A DNA stretch of 64,000 nucleotides, taken from an uncultured Prevotella sp. (GTDB lineage: Bacteria; Bacteroidota; Bacteroidia; Bacteroidales; Bacteroidaceae). Shown one piece after another: positions 44,385 through 53,800 of this stretch. The notes under the pieces are model-generated. The model was given only the letters and a program-made list of their open reading frames with translations, ran no database searches and was not told the DNA's origin. The DNA lies in assembly GCA_946548085.1 (NCBI GenBank), contig CAMNPN010000010.1, forward strand, positions 1 through 64,000. The letters run 5' to 3'. Each line of letters begins with the position of its first letter. Within the stretch, counting starts at the first letter, position 1. Made by a program: the position numbers and the translations under genes.

Positions 44385-45101
44385 ATGGAAGACAGCGTAT
44401 TGAACAAATATCTTGACGAGATTGGGCGCAACGACCTGCTCAGTGACGAGGAAGAGCGAGAACTGTCAAGGAGAATCAGTCAGGGCGACGACAAGGCCCT
44501 GGCCCGGTTGGTAGAGGGCAACCTGAAGTTTGTGGTTGTCATAGCCCGCAAGTACAAAGGCAGCGGCCTGGCCATGGAGGATCTGATAAGCGAGGGCAAC
44601 ATCGGTCTGATGAAGGCGGCCTCGAAATTCGATGGCGACAAAGGCGTGAGGTTCGTTAACTTCGCCGCAGGACATGTGCGCCATCAGATCGAGAAGGCCA
44701 TCGCCCAGCAGTCAGGACTCTATCAGGTGCCCAGGGACGCTGCCGACGATGCGACTGCCCATCAGCAGAGCAGGGCACTCTCTGTGGACGCACCATTAGG
44801 TCGTCGCAGCAACATGAGCCTACTTTCGGTGCTTGTAAACCCTGATGCGCCGATGGCCGATGAGCGGGTGCATTCGGAGGCTATCGAGCATGCCGTCGAG
44901 TTCGCCTTGCTCGCGCTGAGTCAGCGTGAGAGCCAGGTGGTGAACGCCTATTTCGGCATCATGCAAGACCACGAGACGATGGCCGAGATTGCTGAGGATA
45001 TGGGTCTGAAACGGGAGCGTGTGCGGCAGATCCGTGACAAGGCCATCCGCAAGCTTCGCAAGGCTTACAAGCAGAAGCTCAAGGACCTCCGCAAGTCGTA
45101 G
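44385..45101 (+). CDS. Divergent sigma-70-family sigma factor (RpoD paralogue)
   Basis: A 238-residue sigma factor, clearly shorter than the primary Bacteroidetes RpoD (about 286 residues). Region 1.2 (LNKYLDEIGRNDLLSDEEE), region 2.1-2.2 (NLKFVVVIARKYKGSG, LISEGNIGLMKAASKFD) and region 4.2 (MAEIAEDMGLKRERVRQIRDKA) are well conserved. Region 2.3-2.4 is not: where RpoD has YAVWWIRQ this protein has FAAGHVRH (residues 93-100), losing both tryptophans that open the promoter. Region 3 is also compressed. It therefore probably recognises another promoter class or needs help in melting. It lies 25 bases after greA, likely in one operon. Confidence 0.82.
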   Translation: MEDSVLNKYLDEIGRNDLLSDEEERELSRRISQGDDKALARLVEGNLKFVVVIARKYKGSGLAMEDLISEGNIGLMKAASKFDGDKGVRFVNFAAGHVRHQIEKAIAQQSGLYQVPRDAADDATAHQQSRALSVDAPLGRRSNMSLLSVLVNPDAPMADERVHSEAIEHAVEFALLALSQRESQVVNAYFGIMQDHETMAEIAEDMGLKRERVRQIRDKAIRKLRKAYKQKLKDLRKS

Positions 45102-45108
45102 ACAAGCC

Positions 45109-46509
45109 ATGGAAAGTAGGAACAACCAGACAAACAGGTTCATCAAGTGGCTGGTGATCTTAGGTGATTTCCTGTTGCTCAACGTGATGCTGGCAGCATT
45201 TGCAGTCTGGCATCCGGGTATGGCTGAATGGAGTGGCACGTGGATGCGTCTTTTCGTTATCTTCTGCAACGTTGCCCTCATTATCGGACAGGGGCGATAT
45301 CATACCATTATTCATGAGCGACTGCCGTCAGGAGGCGAGTCCCTCCGTCGCGTAGTCTATATGGTCATCATGTGGGTGATAGTGGTCTACCTGTTGTTCA
45401 AGGCGACCGATTACCGTATCTCGCTTGCGAGGCTGTTGCTGCAGCAGGGGATGGTGCTGTTTGTTGTGCTGCTGTTTGCCCGTCTGACCGAGCGAACGGC
45501 CATCAAGTGGTATCGCCAGCGTGGCGGCAATACAAGGTACATCACCTTCGTAGGTTCCGATCCAGAGCTGGTATCGCTGTATAATCAATTGGTAAACGAT
45601 CCCACGACAGGCTATGAGGCTCTCGGATACTATGGTGACACGACGTTTACCGCTGATATCGAGCGGATGGGCTCGATGGATGACTTCCTGGCGAAGATCG
45701 ATACTCCCGAGGAACTCACCTTAGGTGACGAGTTGTATCTCTGCGTGTCTCATCGCGAGCGTGATACCGTCATGCGAATCTCCCGGATGTGCGACCGCCA
45801 GATGGTGAGGTTTTTCTATGTACCAGTCTCTTCAGAGGCCATCGAGCTCAACCTCAAGGGCGAAATGATAAACGACATGCAGGTGTTTACCACCTACGAG
45901 AATCCGCTGCAGAACCCCTTGAATAAGATCCTGAAACGCTTTACAGACATTGTCGTGGCCTCGTTAGGACTGCTCTTGTCTGCATTCCTCTTCCCGCTTG
46001 TGTGGTTTAAGATCAAGACGCAAAGTCCAGGCCCACTGCTTTTTAGGCAACAGCGGACAGGGCTCGATGGCAAGACGTTTACGATGCTGAAGTTCCGCTC
46101 AATGCATGTCAACGCCCAGAGCGACACCCTGCAGGCCACGGAAGAAGACCCCCGCAAGTTTCCCTTCGGCAACTTTATGCGGCGCACGAATCTCGATGAG
46201 GTGCCACAGTTCTGGAACGTGCTTCGTGGCGACATGTCGATTGTGGGCCCACGTCCGCATATGCTCCATCACACCAAGGTCTATTCCAAGCTGATCGACA
46301 AATACATGGTGCGTCATTTCGTGAAGCCAGGCATGACAGGCTGGGCGCAGGTGACGGGTTATCGCGGGGAGACGCGCCAGCTATGGCAGATGGAGGGACG
46401 TGTGCGCCGTGACATCTGGTACATGGAGCATTGGAGTATCTGGCTCGATCTGCGCATCATCTGGATGACCATCAGAAAGCTGTTTGAGCGAGACACCCAG
46501 GCGTACTAA
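45109..46509 (+). CDS. Undecaprenyl-phosphate glycosyl-1-phosphate transferase
   Basis: A 466-residue membrane enzyme of the WcaJ/WbaP group that starts an exopolysaccharide or capsule repeat by moving sugar-1-phosphate to undecaprenyl phosphate. Four or five N-terminal membrane helices (about residues 12-120) are followed by a Rossmann-like domain and a further helix near 290 (VVASLGLLLSAFLFPLVWF). The catalytic domain has FTMLKFRSMHVNA, NLDEVPQFWNVLRGDMSIVG and GMTGWAQVTGYRGET. The frame opens earlier inside the sigma gene; the ATG at 45109, seven bases after that stop, is the sensible start. No other capsule genes are adjacent. Confidence 0.9.
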   Translation: MESRNNQTNRFIKWLVILGDFLLLNVMLAAFAVWHPGMAEWSGTWMRLFVIFCNVALIIGQGRYHTIIHERLPSGGESLRRVVYMVIMWVIVVYLLFKATDYRISLARLLLQQGMVLFVVLLFARLTERTAIKWYRQRGGNTRYITFVGSDPELVSLYNQLVNDPTTGYEALGYYGDTTFTADIERMGSMDDFLAKIDTPEELTLGDELYLCVSHRERDTVMRISRMCDRQMVRFFYVPVSSEAIELNLKGEMINDMQVFTTYENPLQNPLNKILKRFTDIVVASLGLLLSAFLFPLVWFKIKTQSPGPLLFRQQRTGLDGKTFTMLKFRSMHVNAQSDTLQATEEDPRKFPFGNFMRRTNLDEVPQFWNVLRGDMSIVGPRPHMLHHTKVYSKLIDKYMVRHFVKPGMTGWAQVTGYRGETRQLWQMEGRVRRDIWYMEHWSIWLDLRIIWMTIRKLFERDTQAY

Positions 46510-46569
46510 AGTCTTTCTTCCCACGCCTGCTTACGGCTATCCAAATCCTTTCATGGAATTACCCCATGC

Positions 46570-46635
46570 GTTGTTCTGATGCCTTCCACGAGTTGTTCTG
46601 ATGCCTTGCACGACTCGTGGAAGGCATCAGCATGC
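46570..46635. repeat. 22-bp repeat units with hairpin between convergent genes
   Basis: Two 22-base units (46570-46591 and 46592-46613, GTTGTTCTGATGCCTTCCAC type) are followed by an inverted unit (46614-46635). GATGCCTTGCACGA (46600-46613) pairs with 46615-46628 with a single mismatch and a one-base centre. Unit and hairpin are the reverse complement or copy of those at 31614-31723. It lies in the 191-base gap between the sugar transferase and the DUF4421-like gene. Confidence 0.85.
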
Positions 46636-46700
46636 GATCAGGTCACCTTGCTTTTCGCCCCCACTTTCAGAGGTAGTCCAAAGAGGCATTGGTCGACAAG

Positions 46701-47702
46701 CTACAGCCTGTAGCCGAATAGCAGGCGCAGGTGCCACTTGCTATGGTAGACGGACAGCTTGTTGTGGTCGCCGACGTTGGTGAAGTTGTACACCATCGTG
46801 GCGCCAGCAAACATATTACCGAACTGTCGGATGATGGCCCCACGGACGGTAATGATGACCTCGGGAAAGTGATAGTCGAGCGAGATGCGGTCATCGTCGA
46901 CAGAGAGCGACGTGTTGCTATAGACGGTCAGCGTTGGCAGCGCCGAGAGGTGGAACAGCCAGCGGCGGTGGGGCACCCAGTTGTAGCCGTAGCCGGCCCC
47001 AAGCCCCACGTTGAACACCTTTAGCAGCGACTCGTAGTTGCCCTCGGTCCGTGAGCGCTGACCCTGCAGCGAGAAGCCCAGCAGTAAGCTGCCAGCCGAC
47101 TGCTGCTGCACGAAGCTCTGGCTGAACGCCGCCGGATAGGAGAACCGTCGGTAGTTGAAGGCATAGTAAGCATTAACGTTGAACGACTTCATCGACAATA
47201 CCTCGGGGGGCAGCTCAATGCGGGGCATGCCATTGCCCTCGTACCAACCGGTGAAGTTGCTGGCATCCTGGTAGAAAAAGTCGAAGCCCCAGCGGTTCCG
47301 GTAGGAGTTCAGACCCACCTCGTAGTCGTGGTAGCGCCCCAGGAGCTTGCCTGGGTTCAGACTTAGGCTGAGTGCCATGCCGAGATAGTTTACGCCCAGA
47401 CTGACTGTCGACTTGTAGTCGGCATTCATCTCCGAACGGAACGGCAAGCCATTGTCCACCCCCCTCGTCTCCAGCGTGGCGCCAGAGACATTGATGCGCG
47501 CCGTGAAGGTCCACTTCGTCTTCGGGCGGGTGATGTACAGCGTATCGATGTCGGGGTTCTGATAGCGCTCGTTCAGCAGGCTGTCAGCATACCTGACCAG
47601 TCGCAACAGTTTCTGCGCCTGTCCTGTGGCAGGAAGCCAGAGACAGGCCAGGAGGCAGACAGCTGCCCTATAGCAAGATGACTTCAATGACAGACTGTTC
47701 AT
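46701..47702 (-). CDS. Outer-membrane beta-barrel-like protein (DUF4421-like)
   Basis: A 333-residue protein with a signal peptide (basic start, AVCLLACLWLPATGQAQ) and many alternating beta strands ending in an aromatic C terminus (WHLRLLFGYRL), typical of outer-membrane barrels. I recognise the pattern of DUF4421 (TLYITRPKTKWTFTARINVS, WGFDFFYQDASNFTGWY), from memory. The function is unknown. The ATG at 47702 overlaps the ispH stop (TAATG), so it is translationally coupled to ispH; the longer frame to 47738 lacks a good start. Confidence 0.75.
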   Translation of the reverse strand: MNSLSLKSSCYRAAVCLLACLWLPATGQAQKLLRLVRYADSLLNERYQNPDIDTLYITRPKTKWTFTARINVSGATLETRGVDNGLPFRSEMNADYKSTVSLGVNYLGMALSLSLNPGKLLGRYHDYEVGLNSYRNRWGFDFFYQDASNFTGWYEGNGMPRIELPPEVLSMKSFNVNAYYAFNYRRFSYPAAFSQSFVQQQSAGSLLLGFSLQGQRSRTEGNYESLLKVFNVGLGAGYGYNWVPHRRWLFHLSALPTLTVYSNTSLSVDDDRISLDYHFPEVIITVRGAIIRQFGNMFAGATMVYNFTNVGDHNKLSVYHSKWHLRLLFGYRL

Positions 47703-48562
47703 TACGGACTGATAATCTGGAGGATGGCATCGCGGCACTGCTCCATGAGCCAGCGGGGCGTGCTGGTGGCACCGCAGATGCCGACGGTGCGGATGCCCTC
47801 AAGCCAGGCGGGGTCGATCTCCTGGGGATCCTCAATCTGATGACTGTTAGGATTCACGTGGAGGCACTCGTTGAAGAGCACCTTGCCATTGGAACTCTTG
47901 CGACCGCAGACGAACAGGATCAGGTCGTGTTTGGCCGCGAAGCTGGAGATATTCGGCATGCGGTTGGCCACGGAGCGGCAGATGGTGTCGAAGCTCCTGA
48001 AGGTGGCCTCGGGCGCTATATGGGCCTGGATATAGTCGATGATGCGGTGGAACTCGTCGAGCGACTTCGTGGTCTGGCTATACAGATAGATGTCGCGCGA
48101 GAAGTCGAGCTTGGCCACCTCGTCGAAGCTCTCGATGACGATGGCCGTGCTCTTGGTCTGCCCGACGAGTCCGAGCACCTCGGCATGGCCTTTCTTGCCG
48201 AAGATGACGATCTGTCCGCCACCTGCCTCAAACTGTTTCTTGATGCGTTTCTGGAGCTGGAGCACCACGGGACAGGTGGCATCGATGATCTCGATGTTGT
48301 TCCGGCGGGCCAGCTCGTAGGTCTCGGGCGGCTCACCGTGGGCGCGCAGCAGCACCTTCACGTCGTGGAGCTGGCGCAGGTCTTCGTGGTTGATCGTGAC
48401 GAGCCCCATCTGGCGGAGCCGTTCGCACTCCATGCCGTTGTGTACGATATCGCCGAGGCAGTAGAGGGTGGTGCTTTGGGCCAGCTCCTCCTCGGCTTTC
48501 TTGATAGCAGTGGTAACGCCGAAGCAAAAGCCACTGCCTTCATCTATTTCAATCTGAATCAT
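47702..48562 (-). CDS. ispH: 4-hydroxy-3-methylbut-2-enyl diphosphate reductase
   Basis: A 286-residue iron-sulfur enzyme making IPP and DMAPP in the last step of the MEP isoprenoid pathway. Three cysteines bind the cluster: Cys13 (GSGFCFGVTTAI), the Cys in DATCPVV, and that in GICGATSTP. VCGRKSSNGKVL is another family motif. It lies 25 bases after meaB and is coupled to the DUF4421-like gene. In related genomes ispH often follows cmk and porQ, which here lie 11 kb away on the same strand. Confidence 0.96.
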   Translation of the reverse strand: MIQIEIDEGSGFCFGVTTAIKKAEEELAQSTTLYCLGDIVHNGMECERLRQMGLVTINHEDLRQLHDVKVLLRAHGEPPETYELARRNNIEIIDATCPVVLQLQKRIKKQFEAGGGQIVIFGKKGHAEVLGLVGQTKSTAIVIESFDEVAKLDFSRDIYLYSQTTKSLDEFHRIIDYIQAHIAPEATFRSFDTICRSVANRMPNISSFAAKHDLILFVCGRKSSNGKVLFNECLHVNPNSHQIEDPQEIDPAWLEGIRTVGICGATSTPRWLMEQCRDAILQIISP

Positions 48563-48587
48563 AATACCTTATTATTTGGTTTACTGT

Positions 48588-49694
48588 TCAGCTATTGTTC
48601 TTAAGTTCAGAGAAATAACCGTCGAGGAGATCCTGGGCGGCGACGAAGCTGGTCTTCTGGCCAGCGAGGACTGCCTGCTCGGCGGATGCCAACTGAGACT
48701 TGATGAGCGGGTTGTTGTAGAAATTTAGCCTCAGGTGCTCGTTGATGCTCTCGTACATCCAGTACTTGGCCTGCTCATTGCGGCGGTAGTCGAAGTAGCC
48801 GTTGGCCTTCACGAAGTCGATGTACTGGTAGATCATATCCCACACCTCTTTGATACCGTAGCCATAGAATCCGGAGTAGCAGAGCACCTTCGGCGTCCAG
48901 CCGCTCTCGGGCATGGGGAAGAAGTGGAGGGCGTTGCGGAAGTTGGTGGCAGCCATCTGGCAGCGATCGACATTGTCGCCGTCGCACTTGTTGATGACGA
49001 TACCGTCAGAGATCTCCATGATGCCACGCTTGATACCCTGCAGTTCATCACCCGTTCCGGCCACCTGAATGAGCAGGAAGAAATCGACCATGGAGTGACA
49101 GGCCGTCTCGCTCTGCCCTACGCCGACGGTCTCGACAAAGATCTTGTCGAAGCCTGCCGCCTCGCAGAGGATGATCGTCTCACGCGTCTTGCGGGCCACG
49201 CCGCCGAGGGAGCCGGCCGATGGCGAAGGCCGTATGAACGAGTCGGGATGCTGTGCGAGTTTCTCCATGCGCGTCTTGTCGCCGAGGATAGAGCCTTTCG
49301 TGCGTTCACTCGAAGGGTCGATGGCAAGGACGGCCAGTCGGCCACCCTTCTCTCGCAGTACATGCATGCCGAACTCGTCGATAGAGGTGCTCTTGCCTGC
49401 TCCGGGAACGCCGCTGATACCCACACGGATGCTGTGGCCACTGTAAGGCAGACATTTGTTGATGACCTCCTGAGCACGTACCTGATGGTCGAGGTTTACA
49501 CTCTCGATAAGTGTGACGGCTTGCGAGAGGATGGTGATATCACCCTTAAGGATGCCTTCCACCATCTCACCAACGGTGAGCGCTCGCCGGCGGAAACGGC
49601 TGCGCTGCAGATAGGGGTTGATGATAGAAGGCTGCGCTACTCCGCTATTGACCTGCAGGCCTGCATATTCTGAACTGTTCTCAGGATGTTCCAT
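48588..49694 (-). CDS. meaB: Methylmalonyl-CoA mutase-associated GTPase MeaB
   Basis: A 368-residue G3E-family GTPase that protects and reloads the B12 cofactor of methylmalonyl-CoA mutase. G1 is ISGVPGAGKSTSIDEF, the Walker B region LAVLAIDPSSERTKGS, and VETVGVGQSE and INKCDGDN complete the GTPase core. It implies the succinate-propionate pathway, typical of Bacteroidales, although the mutase genes are not in the window. It sits between the DUF1573 gene (19 bases) and ispH (25 bases). Confidence 0.94.
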   Translation of the reverse strand: MEHPENSSEYAGLQVNSGVAQPSIINPYLQRSRFRRRALTVGEMVEGILKGDITILSQAVTLIESVNLDHQVRAQEVINKCLPYSGHSIRVGISGVPGAGKSTSIDEFGMHVLREKGGRLAVLAIDPSSERTKGSILGDKTRMEKLAQHPDSFIRPSPSAGSLGGVARKTRETIILCEAAGFDKIFVETVGVGQSETACHSMVDFFLLIQVAGTGDELQGIKRGIMEISDGIVINKCDGDNVDRCQMAATNFRNALHFFPMPESGWTPKVLCYSGFYGYGIKEVWDMIYQYIDFVKANGYFDYRRNEQAKYWMYESINEHLRLNFYNNPLIKSQLASAEQAVLAGQKTSFVAAQDLLDGYFSELKNNS

Positions 49695-49713
49695 ACTTTT
49701 TCTTCTTTGGGCT

Positions 49714-50820
49714 CTATTTCTTGATATTAATTACAATCTTGGCATGATCTGGGTCATTGGTAATCATGAGAATACGGGGGCGGCCCTTCACCTTGGCGAG
49801 TTCATCGGCATAGCCTGTAACCTTCAGATCTGTAGACTCCCCTGGCTCTATATCGCGACTGTCGAGGGTAACCTTCAGTCCTTTGGTGTACATCTGCATC
49901 GAGGAGATGGTGAGCTTGGAGGCTCCGGTATTCGTCAACTTCACGTCGATGGACTTTTTCTGGCGCTTCTGGAAATCGGTGAAGTCGAGCTCTGTCTCAG
50001 AGATTTGCAATCGTGGCGCCTGGGCACGGCTAACTCCCTCGAACTGCTTCAGATCAGGCAAGAGGGTGACGGTCACATCGACAGCCTTATCGGCACTCAC
50101 TTTATCTCCCAGCTGCTGTGCAAGGAACACCTGCGACTGGGTGAGGCCGTAGTCACGCAGTTGATTAGAGCGCAAGGTTACCTTGATTGTGCCGCTCTTG
50201 CCAGGCGCAAGTGTTTCAGGGGTGACCGTTGCGTCGAGGTATGAGGGCAGGTGCATCAGCCGAGGAGTCATCGTTTCCAGCCCGTTATTCAGGATATGAA
50301 TCTCCTGTACGGGAGCGTCTCCCTTGTTTACATCATCGAACTCAAGGTCGTCTTTATCAAGCAGCAGGTTTCCCATAGCCAGCGGATAGGTACCTGTATA
50401 GTCGAGCACCTCGGCAAGTACCACTCCTTTCATCGTAAGATAAACAGGCTTGGAAGAGGCATTGGTCTTGACAGCTGCCATTTTCTGGAAATGTCCAAGC
50501 TGGCGGGCATCGTAGGTCATGCGGATGGTGAACTTGTCATTGGCTCCCACCTCACGGGGGAATTCAACTGCCGTACATCCGCAGTCGGGGTTAACGCTCT
50601 CGATCACGAGTCGTTTCAAACTTTTGTTACGCAGTTGGAATGTTGCCGTAATGGGTTGCTGATACCCTGTACGTCCACACTCAACGGTGGTCTGGCTGAC
50701 GACAAGTTTCTGTGCCTGGATCTGGGAAGACTCAGGGCAGAAGGATGAACACAGTACACATGTGGCCAAAAAGGCCTTTCTCAAATCACTTTTAAACACT
50801 ATTCTTATTGTTCCTATCAT
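49714..50820 (-). CDS. Exported DUF1573-domain protein
   Basis: A 368-residue protein with a signal peptide-like start (FLATCVLCSSFCPESSQIQAQ). The first DUF1573/Ig-like domain (about residues 40-130) has the family's PDCGCTAVEFP motif, and two more beta-rich domains follow. Members are periplasmic proteins of unknown function, often with tandem ASH/Ig-like folds. It lies between the alpha-2-macroglobulin gene (51 bases upstream) and meaB (19 bases downstream). Confidence 0.82.
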   Translation of the reverse strand: MIGTIRIVFKSDLRKAFLATCVLCSSFCPESSQIQAQKLVVSQTTVECGRTGYQQPITATFQLRNKSLKRLVIESVNPDCGCTAVEFPREVGANDKFTIRMTYDARQLGHFQKMAAVKTNASSKPVYLTMKGVVLAEVLDYTGTYPLAMGNLLLDKDDLEFDDVNKGDAPVQEIHILNNGLETMTPRLMHLPSYLDATVTPETLAPGKSGTIKVTLRSNQLRDYGLTQSQVFLAQQLGDKVSADKAVDVTVTLLPDLKQFEGVSRAQAPRLQISETELDFTDFQKRQKKSIDVKLTNTGASKLTISSMQMYTKGLKVTLDSRDIEPGESTDLKVTGYADELAKVKGRPRILMITNDPDHAKIVINIKK

Positions 50821-50871
50821 TTTTATATTGTTTCAATTTATACTATGATTTACATGTTCAATTAAAATCTA

Positions 50872-53800
50872 TCAACGTTCGACAGTGAGTGTCTCTGAAG
50901 GGGCAACGCCACGGAACTCAGTCGCATAGGCACATTCAACGACGCATGTGCCAGTCTCATACTGTCCTACACGGTCGATGAAATACTCGCTTTCGATGGT
51001 ATGTGTACCCTTTGACAAGCAGTCAAAATAGTAGTTCGTGGTGTAATCCTTCGGTGCGCAGTATGCTCCTCGATGCCATCCGCTTAGTTGGCGTATGGGT
51101 TCAAGACAGGCAGCGCGCTTGTCCACCACCTGCACAAAGTCGTAGTCACGGTCGGCAGTGATGGTGATACGCATCTTCACACGATCGCCAACTTTTAGAG
51201 GTGAGTGGTGAGATGTGAGAGGCGAAAGAACACTCTTATCATTGATAATAAGTTCACGTTTGACGGTGATACCACTGCCCGAGGCCGCAATGTTGTGAGT
51301 CGCCTGCACGAACTGTGCATAGACGGCACCCCACGAGGTGCCATCGCTGGTCTTATCGATGGTTAGTGTGCGGCTTGTGGTAGGAACGACGGTCTTCACA
51401 TAGCCGATGGCTGCTGTGGCCTTTGGGAGGGCGAGCATCCCACCGTCTACTTGCACTACGGCATTGTCGGCAGTAAGCGTCAGGTTTCCCCCCTGAAGGA
51501 AGGCATAGATGGCATTGACACTGTTGATAGGTGTGTCCCAAGCCTGTGTCCGTTTCTCCTGAAGGAGCCATCGCCGCATCTCATCGTGCGTCTGATGGTC
51601 GCTGGCCGACAGGTGCAGCAGGGCTTCGATGGCAACGGTCTGCGTGGGAATCCTGTAGTCACACCATGAGTAGCCAGCTCGTGGAGTATCGTAATAACGG
51701 CCAATATCTTCGCGATAAACCGTCCACTCTTTTAACGATTGTGCGTACTCCTGGGCACGCCGAGGATCGCTCTTCGAGAGGATGATAGCCGTAAGCGCCT
51801 TCTCATATATAGACTGCGACTTAATATCTTTCTTTAGAAATTTCAGCAGATAGCTGTTAGCCTGCATCACTTCGGCAGATAGCCGGCGCCCATCAAGTGT
51901 AGATAGATAAAGCCACTCCAATGCCTTGAAGCTTGGGAACGACACCTCGTGACCTTCCTTCTCCCACTTCTTCATCTCCTCAACCTCTTTGATGATCTCC
52001 TTGCCCATGAAGTCGAAGGCATTTGTGAGCATGTCCTTGGTCTCTGGTTGTTCGCCAGCCATCGCGTTAAGACGGACAAGCATCTCGCTGACGGCAACGG
52101 TCATATAGAATGATCCCGGCATATCCTGCCACCACGACCAGGAGCCATCAGCTCGTTGCAGTTTGTTGAGCTTCTCAACGGCATCATTCAGCCGGCAGTT
52201 CAACAGGTTCTCGTCGAAGAAGTTGCCTAAGCGCTGCTTCTGTTCTGTCTCACGGTCAGCGTCGAGCACCCATGGCGTCTCATTAAGCAACAGGTCTTTT
52301 AACTCCTGATTCTTCGTCAGAGCACTACTCAGGGAGGTCTCTTCACCCGTTTCGTTCTTCCATAGTGCGAAAGCTGTTCTGGCCTTCGGATTCTGCTGAA
52401 GGATATAGCGACCCAGCGAATTGGCATAGAACGAGGCTGCCTGCGAGATCGCATTATCATCGATAGGATTACCCACTGTCGGCAGTGCCTGGATCATGAG
52501 CCATGCTGGCTGGTTGGTGTATTCGAAGGTCAGCTTGGTGCCCTTGGCGTCGGCTGGTACGAGGGCTGTCAGGTCTATCTGCGTCGTACCGGCCTTGTGC
52601 TGTGTGACAGGCATCGTCACCGTCACCCTCTCCTGACTTGGGAGGATTGGCAGATAGTGTTGCTCTCCATCAGAGAACCCCTTGCCACTGACTGTTGTCT
52701 GACAGATGAGTAGCGCTGGTGTTGAACTCGTAGGATTGAAGGCGAACACAACGGATTCTGTCTCGCCAGCCTTCACACTGACGGGCAGAGACTGTTCGTA
52801 GATCACGGCATTGGTTTCAGGGTTCAGCAGTCTGAGCGAGGCCTTGCCAGAGAGGTGCTTCTCACCCATATTTGAGATCCTGGCAGCGATGTTGCCCTGG
52901 TCTCCCTCACGCAGGAATCGAGGTACGTTTGGCTGGATCATCACATCCTTCTGTGCCACGGCCTCTCCTTGGATTGAACCATAGTACATGTCCCGCGTGT
53001 GGGCCAGACCTATAAGGCGCCAGGTGGTGAGACTCTCGGGCAGAGTGAATTTCAAAGCCACACAACCAGTCTTGTCGGTAGTCAGCTGGGGATAGAAAAA
53101 GGCCGTCTCGTTCAGGTTCTCTCTTACCTGTACCTGACCATCGCCGCCCTCTGCCTCTGACTTCACATCAGCTGTGGCGAGCGCATCATTAGCAGCTTTG
53201 GCAGATTCGTCCATCTCTTTGGCCATCATCATAGGCTCTGCTGCCAGCATCATCTCTTCGTGTACCATTCCTTTAGTGAGCATGCCGCCACGGGAGGATC
53301 GATGGATGTGACGGTAATAGCGATTGGGATAGATATCATGGTTGAATCTGCTGAACTTTAGGTCCTTCACAAGGTCTGAGCTCCAGTTGTGACGCACCAT
53401 ATCTGTTATTCTGAACGGCCTTGCATAAATCCAATGATTATATGGGATGGGTAGGTCGACATAGGGTATGAGCGACCATGAGTGAAGCTGCAACATGTCA
53501 AGGCTCTTGTCGTAGAGTGTTGCCATCACCTGGGCATCAGCGGGATTGCCTTGTGGGTCTTTGACAGAGAGTGTCCACTCTTCCTGTTGACCAGGCTTCA
53601 GACGGTCGCGGAAAGTAGTCCATGACAGCGTGAGTTGCTTGTTGGGCAGCGGTCGCTGAATCTGTGCTGAGTGGGTATAGCACTTGCCGTTCTTCACCCA
53701 GGCAAAAGTCAGCAGCAGACCGTTGCCATATTGCTCCTCGTAGGTCAGTTTCAGGTTCAGCAACTGATTGCTTCTGTCTGCAGCCCCCTGCTTTATCACC

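Noticed and set aside
46601..46783. 60-residue plus-strand ORF after the sugar transferase
   Set aside because: It starts in the 22-bp array hairpin and continues antisense to the DUF4421-like gene.
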